Positions 24,926 to 32,375 of a stretch of DNA of 32,731 nucleotides are shown here, in pieces. The stretch is from Cellvibrionales bacterium UBA5860 (GTDB lineage: Bacteria; Pseudomonadota; Gammaproteobacteria; Pseudomonadales; Porticoccaceae), in assembly GCA_002431545.1 (NCBI GenBank), contig DJFY01000029.1, forward strand, positions 41,810 through 74,540, written 5' to 3'. A program made the position numbers and the translations under genes. Under the pieces are notes generated by a model. The model was not told the origin of the DNA. It worked only from the letters and a program-made list of their open reading frames with translations, and made no database searches. The stretch's first letter is position 1; every line of letters starts with the position of its first letter.

Positions 24926-25473
24926 GCTGGGTCTCGAGATGCACACTCATCCTGTTCGGCCGCCTTGAGCTGTGCGACAAAATTACAGGGTTTATGGCTG
25001 GCGTCCAGTTGCTCCGCGATAATGCCTTCCCAGGCCGTGCGGCAGGCGTTGGTGGAACCCGGCATGCAAAATATAGCGGTGCCGTTAGATAAACCCGCGA
25101 CGGCGCGGGACTGAACCGTTGAGGAGCCAATATCTGTATAGGATATCTGTCGAAATAATTCGCCGTAGCCTTCAATCACCGAGTCGAACAACGGTGTCAC
25201 AGCCTGCGGCGTCGAGTCGCGCCCGGTAAAGCCGGTGCCGCCGGTGATCAATACCACCTGTACCTGTGTCGAAGCGATCCAGCTGGCGACGACTGCTCGA
25301 ATCAGGTACAGGTCGTCCTCGATGATTCTCTTTTCCGCCAACATGTGACCACTATCGGTGAGACTCTGTACGAGTAGTTGGCCTGAGGTGTCGGTATCCT
25401 CGGTGCGAGAATCGGACACGGTTAACACCGCTATTTGTAAGGCCTTAAATGTTTCCGAGTAATTTTTAACCAT
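24922..25473 (-). CDS. moaB: molybdopterin-binding protein (MoaB/Mog-like)
   Basis: The 183-residue protein has the MoaB/MogA fold, with LTVSDSRTEDTDTSGQLL near the N-terminus, LITGGTGFTGRDSTP and a C-terminal FCMPGSTNACRTAWEGI loop. These residues bind molybdopterin in MogA-type adenylyltransferases. MoaB of E. coli has an uncertain role, while MoaB of organisms lacking MogA can adenylate molybdopterin. It lies 35 bases downstream of moaA and overlaps moaC by four bases. Confidence 0.93.
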   Translation of the reverse strand: MVKNYSETFKALQIAVLTVSDSRTEDTDTSGQLLVQSLTDSGHMLAEKRIIEDDLYLIRAVVASWIASTQVQVVLITGGTGFTGRDSTPQAVTPLFDSVIEGYGELFRQISYTDIGSSTVQSRAVAGLSNGTAIFCMPGSTNACRTAWEGIIAEQLDASHKPCNFVAQLKAAEQDECASRDPA

Positions 25474-25508
25474 GTTTCGGGTCCGTTGAAAAACCTTCTT
25501 TAGAATGC

Positions 25509-26483
25509 TCAGCCGCCGATCATCGCCAGATGCTGTGTGCCGCCGCTATTGCCCTGCTGCAGGAAATGACTTATTTTTTTTGTGCCCAGTTGCTGTCGTA
25601 AAAAAGTCAGCAGTTCCGGTAGCTGGTCGTCGGATTGCAATAAATGTCTAAGTGAGATGCCGTGCTCGGAAAACAGGCACAGGTGTAACTGACCGGTCGA
25701 ACTGATGCGGAGTCGGTTGCAGGTGGCGCAAAAATCTTTGCTATAGGGCATGATTAAACCGACCCGACCCCGAAATTCCGGGTGAGAAAACTCCCTCGCC
25801 GGTCCGGCATCGATATCGCGTTGAACTTCGCGCCATCCTTCGGCAAGCAGTCGTTGTTTGATGTTTTCACCGCGGAAATGGTGCTTCTTAAAAAACGCTT
25901 CGTTGTCACCCGTCTGCATCAGTTCGATAAAGCGCAGAGTGACCGGCATCGCTTTAATCCACTGGAGAAACTGGTCGAGCTGGCGGTCGTTCAGCCCGCG
26001 CAAGATGACGGCGTTGACTTTTACGGTTTTGATGCCCAGGTCAATGGCCCGATCGAGGCCTTCAAGTAATTCCCGCAGTCGGTCGTGACCGGTGATCGCG
26101 TTGAAGACGGCAGGATCGAGACTGTCAATGCTCAGGTTGATGGCGTCGATGCCCGCCTGATGCCAGGCATCGATACGTTCTGGCAATCGGTACCCGTTGG
26201 TTGTAATGACAACCTTGTCGATACCCTGAATTTCCTTCAGTGTGCAAATAATGTCCGGCAAATCCGCACGTACCGAAGGCTCTCCGCCGGTGATGCGAAT
26301 CTTGCGCGTGCCAGTGGCAGCAAAGGCGGTGGCGATACGGCGGATTTCATCCAACGATAAGAACGCCGCGTCGGGACGGCCCTGGTAGCCCTCGGGCAGA
26401 CAGTAGTTGCAACGGAAATTGCAGACATCTGTAATAGACAGGCGCAAATAATGGAACTCGCGCCCGAATTCGTCTCGCAACAT
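25509..26483 (-). CDS. moaA: GTP 3',8-cyclase, radical SAM
   Basis: The 324-residue MoaA catalyses the first step of molybdenum cofactor synthesis, converting GTP to 3',8-cyclo-GTP. The N-terminal radical-SAM cluster ligands are Cys21, Cys25 and Cys28 in CNFRCNYC. The GTP-binding second cluster has Cys252, Cys255 and Cys269. The C-terminal Gly-Gly (residues 323-324) needed for activity is present, and RITGGEPSVR is the SAM-binding GGEP motif. ATG at 26483 has AAAGG seven bases upstream. It is the first gene of a six-gene operon and sits directly behind a structured leader that probably senses the cofactor. Confidence 0.96.
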   Translation of the reverse strand: MLRDEFGREFHYLRLSITDVCNFRCNYCLPEGYQGRPDAAFLSLDEIRRIATAFAATGTRKIRITGGEPSVRADLPDIICTLKEIQGIDKVVITTNGYRLPERIDAWHQAGIDAINLSIDSLDPAVFNAITGHDRLRELLEGLDRAIDLGIKTVKVNAVILRGLNDRQLDQFLQWIKAMPVTLRFIELMQTGDNEAFFKKHHFRGENIKQRLLAEGWREVQRDIDAGPAREFSHPEFRGRVGLIMPYSKDFCATCNRLRISSTGQLHLCLFSEHGISLRHLLQSDDQLPELLTFLRQQLGTKKISHFLQQGNSGGTQHLAMIGG

Positions 26484-26669
26484 ACAAACACCTTTCCAAA
26501 CACGGGAGGACCACCGGTTTCCCGATCATCCCTCAAAACCGCTGTATGCCAAACCGCGAATCTACGCTGCGGCTGGCACCGGGTTCTCGGCCGCCGCTTC
26601 ATCACCGTCCCAACCAAGTGTCAGGGTGGTCTTAGAGCGCGACGGCTCGGAGTTTGTGAGTTAAATTGT
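26484..26669 (-). promoter_or_regulatory. moaA leader, probable Moco RNA motif riboswitch
   Basis: The transcribed leader before moaA is about 185 bases and rich in structure. A long stem (positions 26505-26534, 11 of 13 pairs including wobble) is capped by a GAAA tetraloop and ends a few bases before the moaA ribosome binding site. A second stem-loop has GCGGC and GCCGC as its base around AGAACC. CCGTC/GACGG closes a third element that begins CTCCGAGCCG. Moco RNA motifs are established upstream of moaA in gammaproteobacteria, contain a GNRA tetraloop hairpin, and control expression by occluding the ribosome binding site. Placement and architecture fit this class. The match is from memory of the motif and was not scored against a covariance model. 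Confidence 0.68.
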
Positions 26670-26675
26670 CCCGCC

Positions 26676-26684
26676 AGTGTAGCA
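26676..26684 (-). promoter_or_regulatory. extended -10 promoter of the moa operon
   Basis: Read on the minus strand, TGCTACACT is an extended -10 element (TGn plus TACACT, five of six matches). It would start transcription near 26669 and give the structured moaA leader described separately. No good -35 hexamer is seen, which is common for extended -10 promoters. Confidence 0.5.
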
Positions 26685-26852
26685 TAATCGCAACAGGCCC
26701 GATTCAGGGTTCCATCGTCCTGTTCCCTGCCCAGGGAATGGCGAGGGGCAGGGTGCTGCGGAGATCCGAACTGCCCGCTGGGGTGTCAGTCAAAAGGCAC
26801 TAGCCGACAAAGACGCCTTGTCAAAACGGATTAGATCACAGGGAGATATCAC
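26685..26852. other. divergent spacer with competing inverted repeats
   Basis: This part of the spacer between moaA and the lipoprotein gene holds two mutually exclusive hairpins. TTCCCTG (26723-26729) pairs with CAGGGAA (26732-26738). Alternatively CCCTGCCC (26725-26732) pairs with GGGCAGGG (26746-26753). An AGGGAG ribosome binding site precedes the ATG at 26853. No gene and no clear plus-strand promoter was seen. Confidence 0.5.
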
Positions 26853-27605
26853 ATGCGCGTTTCGATCGTAGTCAGATGTATAAAATTTATGGGGTTATCT
26901 GTTGGTGTCTTAATGGTGTCGGCCTGCGATTTGTTTCGCCAGGTTGAAACACCATACTTCGCTGTTAGTTACTATGTGCTGAGCTTTGCCAATACGGAGG
27001 CTGTGATTGAGGCGGACCGCAATAACTCGGCCAATCCGAACCCGCCACCCGTGTTAACACCCCAAGCGTGGCGCTCGGCTGTTTTTGGCGCGGTACAACA
27101 GGCGCGCAACGGTGCGGTTCACCCCAGCGAGATAGCCGCTTCTGTCTTGACGCAGCTGGGCGGCGATCCAGGCGCGCATGCCGACTTCGGTGTACCCGTA
27201 TGTGTCGCGACAGCCGATATCGCTGCCTCCGATTTCGAGGTGCCGGGGGACGAGGTTGACCTGGGTAGCGTGAGTCTGCAAATGGTGGTTGGCAGCACCG
27301 GCACCGGGCCGCAAAATTGCAATGTACCTGCCGCCCAGAGACCGACGTTTATCAGTGCACTGGGACCCCAAAATTGGCCTAACGGTAGCGAGCAAACTGC
27401 GAATCCCTTTATTGTCAGTGTAAATTCAGTGGATTGGACAAGCACCGGTCTGGCGAACAAGATCACGGTCACCTATCGGCAATCCGAGAAACGCGGTGCG
27501 GGTGACATCTGGTTTGTCGCAGCCAACCAGACGCAGAATAACTGGGTCGACAACTTCGACCGCGTGCTGGTCGCCACGCCCGGCGGTTTTATTCTCGAAG
27601 AGTGA
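26853..27605 (+). CDS. hypothetical lipoprotein
   Basis: I do not recognise this 250-residue protein. It begins with a lipoprotein signal peptide: basic N-terminus, hydrophobic core (about residues 12-21) and lipobox VSAC with Cys25 as the lipidation site. The following Asp-Leu does not settle inner versus outer membrane retention in this lineage, although Asp at +2 is an inner-membrane retention signal in E. coli. The mature part is proline- and asparagine-rich near residue 60, has two further cysteines (near 116 and 150) that could form a disulfide, and ends in a beta-rich segment ITVTYRQSEKRGAGDIWFVA. ATG at 26853 has AGGGAG upstream. It precedes an alkaline phosphatase on the same strand. 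Confidence 0.7.
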   Translation: MRVSIVVRCIKFMGLSVGVLMVSACDLFRQVETPYFAVSYYVLSFANTEAVIEADRNNSANPNPPPVLTPQAWRSAVFGAVQQARNGAVHPSEIAASVLTQLGGDPGAHADFGVPVCVATADIAASDFEVPGDEVDLGSVSLQMVVGSTGTGPQNCNVPAAQRPTFISALGPQNWPNGSEQTANPFIVSVNSVDWTSTGLANKITVTYRQSEKRGAGDIWFVAANQTQNNWVDNFDRVLVATPGGFILEE

Positions 27606-27810
27606 GGTTGCAGGAACTGTCTGGCGTACGAGTGTGAACACAGCTGGCAATACTTCAATGGCCTGTTTCATCGTGACGGCGCTCCTGTTCGGTTGTGCTG
27701 AGGTAAGCAATACATCATATGAAATAGAGCGGTCATCCGGGCTTCAGAGAGACGCAACAAAAGAAGCATATGGTCTGGACTCCACCTCAGAATCAGTCGA
27801 GGATGTTCCC

Positions 27811-29367
27811 ATGAAGTTTGGTGACACGTTGCTGGTCGCGGCTGCAGCCACCACCGTGGCAACCGCTGCAATCGCTGATGCTGGTCAGGCAAAATCCGCG
27901 GCACAATGGTACGAGGAAGGCGCCCAGGCCGTCGAGTACGCCCAGGCCAAGCACTTCAACGCCTATCGCAAAGCTAAAAATATCATTCTGTTTGTCGGTG
28001 ACGGCATGGGCGTGTCGACGGTTACTGCAGCGCGCATTCTAGAGGGACAGCAACACGGCGGGTATGGCGAAGAGAACCTGCTGTCGTTTGAAAAATTCCC
28101 CTTCACCGGACTTGCCAAAACTTACAATACCAACCAGCAGACACCGGATTCGGCCGGCACGATGACAGCGATGATGTCCGGTATAAAAACAAAAGCCGGG
28201 ATCATCGGTGTCGATTCGACCGTAGTGCGTGGCGATTGCTCGACTCTGGATGGCGCGGAAGTCATGACCTTGCTCGAAGAGGCCGAGGAGGTCGGCATGT
28301 CTACCGGTGTGGTGACGACCGCGCGTCTGACGCATGCCACGCCAGCTGCGACCTATGCGCACATCGTCGACAGGAATTTTGAAGACGATCGGGACGCCAG
28401 CAAATTTCAATATCCGGAGCTGTGCCGCGATATTGCCAGTCAACTGGTGGATTTTCCCTACGGAGACGGCCTGGAAGTTGCGATGGGCGGTGGTCGCCGG
28501 AGTTTTATCAAGCGCGAAGAGGGCGCTGACCCTGAGGGCGGCGGCAAGGGCGAACGCGAAGACGGGCGCGACCTCACTCAGGAATGGCTGGCCAGGTATA
28601 ACGATGCCGCCTACGTCTGGAACAAGGCGCAGTTCGATGCAATTAGCCCCGCGAGCACTAAACATCTGCTGGGACTTTTTAATATGTCTCACATGCGCTA
28701 CGAGGCCGATCGAGCCAACGACGAGGGCGGCGAACCTTCGCTGACGGATATGACTGAAAAAGCGATCGATATGCTCAGTCAGAACCGCAAAGGCTATTTT
28801 CTGATGGTCGAATCTGGTCGCATCGACCACGGCCACCATGCCGGCAATGCCTATAACGCCTTGACGGATACGATTGAGTTCTCTAACGCGGTTCAGGCCG
28901 CGGTCGAGAAAGCGGGTAAAGACACGCTGATTATCGTGACAGCCGACCACAGCCACGTGTTCACCATCGCTGGCTATCCCACTCGCGGCAATCCCATTCT
29001 TGGCAAAGTGGTGCAAAACGACAGCAGTGGCGAACCTGAAGCAACACCCGTACTGGACGAGGATGACCTGCCGTACACCACGCTGGGTTATACCAACGGT
29101 CTGGGCTTCGCCGACTTGGGCAACGAAACGGATGCCGATGCGCGTTACGGCGTGGTGGGGGCTCCTGGCCGCAAAGATCTGACCAGCGTGGATACGGAAA
29201 CGTCCGGTTATCATCAGGAGTCACTGGTGCATACGTCGGCGGAAACGCATGGCGGCGAAGACGTCGCAGTCTATGCGACTGGCCCGGGGTCGTATCTGGT
29301 ACGCGGCGTGATGGAGCAGAATGTGATTTACCATATCATGCGCAAGGCGGCGCGGCGTATTCATTGA
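27811..29367 (+). CDS. alkaline phosphatase (PhoA-type)
   Basis: The 518-residue secreted phosphomonoesterase shows the alkaline-phosphatase core: FVGDGMG with metal ligand Asp64, TPDSAGTMTAMMSG with nucleophile Ser114, THATPA with His175, ESGRIDHGHHAGN, TADHSHVF and the C-terminal ETHGGEDV. These supply the two-zinc, one-magnesium site. The alanine-rich segment at residues 6-24 is a probable signal peptide, so it acts in the periplasm or outside. ATG at 27811 has GAGGA seven bases upstream and is preferred. The same frame stays open upstream and encodes a second, lipoprotein-like signal (MACFIVTALLFGC from 27658), so a longer lipid-anchored form cannot be excluded. An unrecognised exported protein follows 45 bases downstream. 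Phosphate control is likely but no Pho box was identified. Confidence 0.9.
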   Translation: MKFGDTLLVAAAATTVATAAIADAGQAKSAAQWYEEGAQAVEYAQAKHFNAYRKAKNIILFVGDGMGVSTVTAARILEGQQHGGYGEENLLSFEKFPFTGLAKTYNTNQQTPDSAGTMTAMMSGIKTKAGIIGVDSTVVRGDCSTLDGAEVMTLLEEAEEVGMSTGVVTTARLTHATPAATYAHIVDRNFEDDRDASKFQYPELCRDIASQLVDFPYGDGLEVAMGGGRRSFIKREEGADPEGGGKGEREDGRDLTQEWLARYNDAAYVWNKAQFDAISPASTKHLLGLFNMSHMRYEADRANDEGGEPSLTDMTEKAIDMLSQNRKGYFLMVESGRIDHGHHAGNAYNALTDTIEFSNAVQAAVEKAGKDTLIIVTADHSHVFTIAGYPTRGNPILGKVVQNDSSGEPEATPVLDEDDLPYTTLGYTNGLGFADLGNETDADARYGVVGAPGRKDLTSVDTETSGYHQESLVHTSAETHGGEDVAVYATGPGSYLVRGVMEQNVIYHIMRKAARRIH

Positions 29368-29412
29368 TCGTATTCCCGATTAATTAATTTTTGCAGGAAA
29401 AAGTTAAAAGTC

Positions 29413-30159
29413 ATGCCGCATAAAATAAACATCAGCGCGTCCAGGAGCGCGCTCATGTTCGGCGTCTGCAGTATCGTGTTTGCTTCCTATGTGCTCGGCG
29501 CCAGTGAAACGCGGGACAAAGCTGTTCGCTATACCCTGATGCTCGCGCAAACGCAGGTATATCCGCTAATTCCGTCCCGGGAAGTGCTTGTGACGCGGCA
29601 GGTTATCGAAGTGTTTCGCGGTGCAAACTTTATATACAAAGTCGGACCGGGTGTGGCGGGCGAGTTGTGGCGTGAGGCAAGCGGGAATCGCGTGGCTTAT
29701 CAGACTGTGTATCCCCGGCACGGTTTGATTATCGAATTCGACCCGGTCGATTTGCCTGCAATGCGCCAGGCAGCCATTCCTGTAGGTTTAAATCTTATCG
29801 ACCCGCAATGGCTGCGCCTGCCGCAAACCGGTCGTCGGCCAACCGCTGTGGACACGCTGTCCGAACCGGCGATGTGCCGAGCGGGTGACAGTCCTCCGGC
29901 TTTTGAGGTCAAGCTCTGTTGGCTCGAGGGTCCGGGTTTGCCTTATTCTGCCAGTTGGCGGAGAGGCCATTACCAATTTGATTTGTCGCTTACCGGTGTC
30001 GCCCCCGTAGATTTCGAACCTTATCGCAAACAGTTCGACCGTTTCGAGCGCATCGATTTTGCCGATATAGGTGATAACGAAGCGCACGCTGGATTGCGAA
30101 AAATAAGTCCTCCCCGAGCGTTGAGTGTAAATTATTATCACTCGCACGAAGATCATTAG
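29413..30159 (+). CDS. hypothetical exported protein
   Basis: I do not recognise this 248-residue protein. It has a hydrophobic N-terminal segment at about residues 13-29 ending VLGA-SE, a probable signal peptide or anchor. The mature part has a beta-rich look (LVTRQVIEVFRGANFIYKV), two cysteines about 14 residues apart near 155-170, and a C-terminal His-rich YYHSHEDH. ATG at 29413 has AGGAAA upstream at a rather long spacing of about 12 bases. It starts 45 bases after the alkaline phosphatase with no terminator between, so it is probably co-transcribed and could assist or anchor that enzyme. That role is an inference from position only. Confidence 0.65.
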   Translation: MPHKINISASRSALMFGVCSIVFASYVLGASETRDKAVRYTLMLAQTQVYPLIPSREVLVTRQVIEVFRGANFIYKVGPGVAGELWREASGNRVAYQTVYPRHGLIIEFDPVDLPAMRQAAIPVGLNLIDPQWLRLPQTGRRPTAVDTLSEPAMCRAGDSPPAFEVKLCWLEGPGLPYSASWRRGHYQFDLSLTGVAPVDFEPYRKQFDRFERIDFADIGDNEAHAGLRKISPPRALSVNYYHSHEDH

Positions 30160-30226
30160 GCTGGGTGCCATGTTGGCCCGGTGGTGTTACCAGCCGCGCG
30201 AAAGCTTGCCTGCAGTCGGGTCATCG

Positions 30227-30943
30227 CTAACGCGACAGGTACTGTTTAATCAGGTCTTCGCCTAAGGGTAGCTGATTTTTTATTCTCAGGCTCTCATTCC
30301 ACTCCTCGGCAAAATCTCTCTGTAGGGTTCTATTTAGCGACGCGGTGAATACCATCGCGATCAAGGCGCCGAGACTGGCCAGCGCCATATCCTTGTGAGC
30401 ATCCCAGATGTCGCCCTGAATGCCGAGAAAGTCCATGGCGAGATCGCCGCCAAAAAGTTCGGCAGCGAGCCACTCGAAAAGCTCGAAAATCATCGATGAT
30501 GACATGGTCAGGTCGAGGGGTAAAAAATACCCCCAAAAACCCTTGACCCCGGCGATGCGGATGAACATTTCACGAATCGGATAGGCGATCAGCAAACCGT
30601 ATAAAAAGTGCACAAGGCGGTCGAAATGGTTGCGTTCAAAAGCGAGCTCTCGGTTCAGGCTGAAATTAAGCCAGTCCTGCAGCCACTGGTCGTAGGGAAC
30701 CTTTGCATAGGTATAGTGGGCGCCAACCGTATGTATGCTGAGAAATATAAATATCGCCGTATAGGAAATTCGCGACAGTGGAAAAGAGCGATGGGTTAGC
30801 GCCAGTAGCGCGACTGCGATAACGACTAAAAGGTTTTCCAGTGCCCACGCTTGCCGGTCGACTGGTGCTATCGCAAGTAGGGCCCATTGGCATATAAACA
30901 ACGCCACCAGGACAGAAAGATAATGTCGATTTGCCCGGTCCAT
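30227..30943 (-). CDS. YjdF-like inner membrane protein (DUF2238)
   Basis: The 238-residue polytopic protein matches the DUF2238/YjdF family. It shows FLSIHTVGAHYTYAKVPYD, the signature FDRLVHFLYGLLIAYPIREM, FLPLDLTMSSSMIFELFEWLAA, and GDIWDAHKDMALASLGALIAM, with about five or six membrane segments. The conserved acidic and His residues (HxxGAHYTY, ERNHFDRLVHF, GxIWDAxKDM) are present. Its biochemical role is not established. ATG at 30943 is 30 bases downstream of the CoA-transferase stop on the same strand, so the two may share a transcript, but no functional link is obvious. Confidence 0.88.
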   Translation of the reverse strand: MDRANRHYLSVLVALFICQWALLAIAPVDRQAWALENLLVVIAVALLALTHRSFPLSRISYTAIFIFLSIHTVGAHYTYAKVPYDQWLQDWLNFSLNRELAFERNHFDRLVHFLYGLLIAYPIREMFIRIAGVKGFWGYFLPLDLTMSSSMIFELFEWLAAELFGGDLAMDFLGIQGDIWDAHKDMALASLGALIAMVFTASLNRTLQRDFAEEWNESLRIKNQLPLGEDLIKQYLSR

Positions 30944-30973
30944 GATAAATCCGAGTTGGCGCCAAGAGGTTAT

Positions 30974-32140
30974 TCAGTCGCCAAATACACCTTTGGCTTT
31001 CATGGCGGCAATCTCCTGGGCACTGAAGCCTGCAGCGCTTGCCAGTTCTTCATTGTGCTCGCCCAGAGCCGGGGCGGCGAAGTCGATGCGCCCCGGTTCC
31101 CGGGCAAATTTTATAGGGATGCCAATATGTTCTTGACCCTGGCTATCCTCGACGATCATGTCGCGTGCGCGAATTTGTGGATCGTCGACACCCTGGCGCA
31201 GGTCGTTGACTGGTGCAAACGCGGCATCGACATCGTCAAACCAGTCGATCCACTCCTGCTGGGTTTTACTGCGAAAGGTCTCGGTGAAGAATTCCTTTAC
31301 CGGATTTTGCCTCGGTCCCGGCGGGGGCTCGCAAAGCGGAATCAAATCCTCGCGCTCCATTTTAGTCAGTACGTTGACAGCGAAGTGTATTTCCGAAGCG
31401 CCCAATACGATGTACTTGTTATCGCCGGTTTCATAGATGTTGTACATGGCGTAGCCACCCCAGGTGCGCTCTTCCTTGACCACCGGTGGTTTTTTCTCCG
31501 CGAAAACCGATCCCAGATTGTTGGGGATACAGGCGACGAGAGAGTCCATCATAGCCAGGTCGATGTAGTCGCCTTCGCCGGTGTCCTTACGCCTGAGCAG
31601 GGCCATAAGGACTGCCGAAAGACCCATCATGGAAGTTAGCATATCGGCGTTGGGAATCGCGGGAATGGCCGGCTTGCCGTCAAAGCCCAGGTTAACGCTG
31701 AGAATGCCTGCATATCCTTCCGTGGCTAGATCGTGTGCCGGTTTTTTTACATAGGGTCCGGTCTGGCCAAAAGCGGAAAGTGAAGCGTATACGACGCCCG
31801 GATTGCGCGCGCTAATGGCGTCATAACCCACGCCCAGGCGATCCACCACGCCGGGGCGAAAGGCTTCTATGACGACATCAGCCTGCTCGGCCAGCCGCAA
31901 AGCCATTTCGCGGCCTTCTTCGGTTTTCAGGTTGATCTGGACGCTCTTTTTGCCACGATGGGTATTAGCGAAATAAACCGACACGCCATTGCGCTTGGGT
32001 CCGATTTCCCGATTCGGTTCGCCACCGTTGAGCGGTTCCAGCTTGATCACCTCGGCGCCATGATCCGCCATCATCTGGGTCAGCAGCGGCCCGGGCAGGA
32101 ACAATGACAAATCCAGTACTTTGATGCCTTCAAGTTTCAT
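30974..32140 (-). CDS. CaiB/BaiF family III CoA-transferase, divergent member
   Basis: This 388-residue family III CoA-transferase belongs to a different branch from the four tandem copies at 8155-13285. It has LDLSLFLPGPLLTQMMADHGAEVIKLEP, NTHRGKKSVQINLKT, EAFRPGVVDRLGVGY, SLSAFGQTGPY, and the catalytic Asp166 in NADMLTSMMG, followed by a short C-terminal LGEHNEELASAAGFS. This form is close to alpha-methylacyl-CoA racemase-like and crotonobetainyl-CoA transferase-like proteins, so racemase activity is an alternative. ATG at 32140 has AGGA ten bases upstream. It is transcribed divergently from the Anbu-type peptidase gene. Confidence 0.9.
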   Translation of the reverse strand: MKLEGIKVLDLSLFLPGPLLTQMMADHGAEVIKLEPLNGGEPNREIGPKRNGVSVYFANTHRGKKSVQINLKTEEGREMALRLAEQADVVIEAFRPGVVDRLGVGYDAISARNPGVVYASLSAFGQTGPYVKKPAHDLATEGYAGILSVNLGFDGKPAIPAIPNADMLTSMMGLSAVLMALLRRKDTGEGDYIDLAMMDSLVACIPNNLGSVFAEKKPPVVKEERTWGGYAMYNIYETGDNKYIVLGASEIHFAVNVLTKMEREDLIPLCEPPPGPRQNPVKEFFTETFRSKTQQEWIDWFDDVDAAFAPVNDLRQGVDDPQIRARDMIVEDSQGQEHIGIPIKFAREPGRIDFAAPALGEHNEELASAAGFSAQEIAAMKAKGVFGD

Positions 32141-32375
32141 CGTGTGGTCATCCTAAATCAGGGCGCTCCGAATCGAGTGGACGACCCGCGCCAAGGGTTA
32201 CTGAAACACCGCAAACCCACAAGCATACGAGGGCCTCGGTTCGCTGTCTATTTTTAGCATCGAGCGAGTAAGAAACGGGCTAGAATGTGATCAACACTTC
32301 GATAACAAGTCAAATTGCTCGCGGTATTCGAAATGTCTAAGATTCGGCTCCTGTTTGAGCATGGTGCGTGACTGA

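Noticed and set aside
28039..29214. 391-codon minus-strand open frame
   Set aside because: It lies entirely antisense to the alkaline phosphatase, whose conserved motifs prove the plus strand codes. Long antisense frames are common in GC-rich genes.
30887..31639. 250-codon plus-strand open frame
   Set aside because: It overlaps the divergent CoA-transferase and the YjdF-like gene on the other strand, both with clear family motifs, and has no recognisable domain itself.
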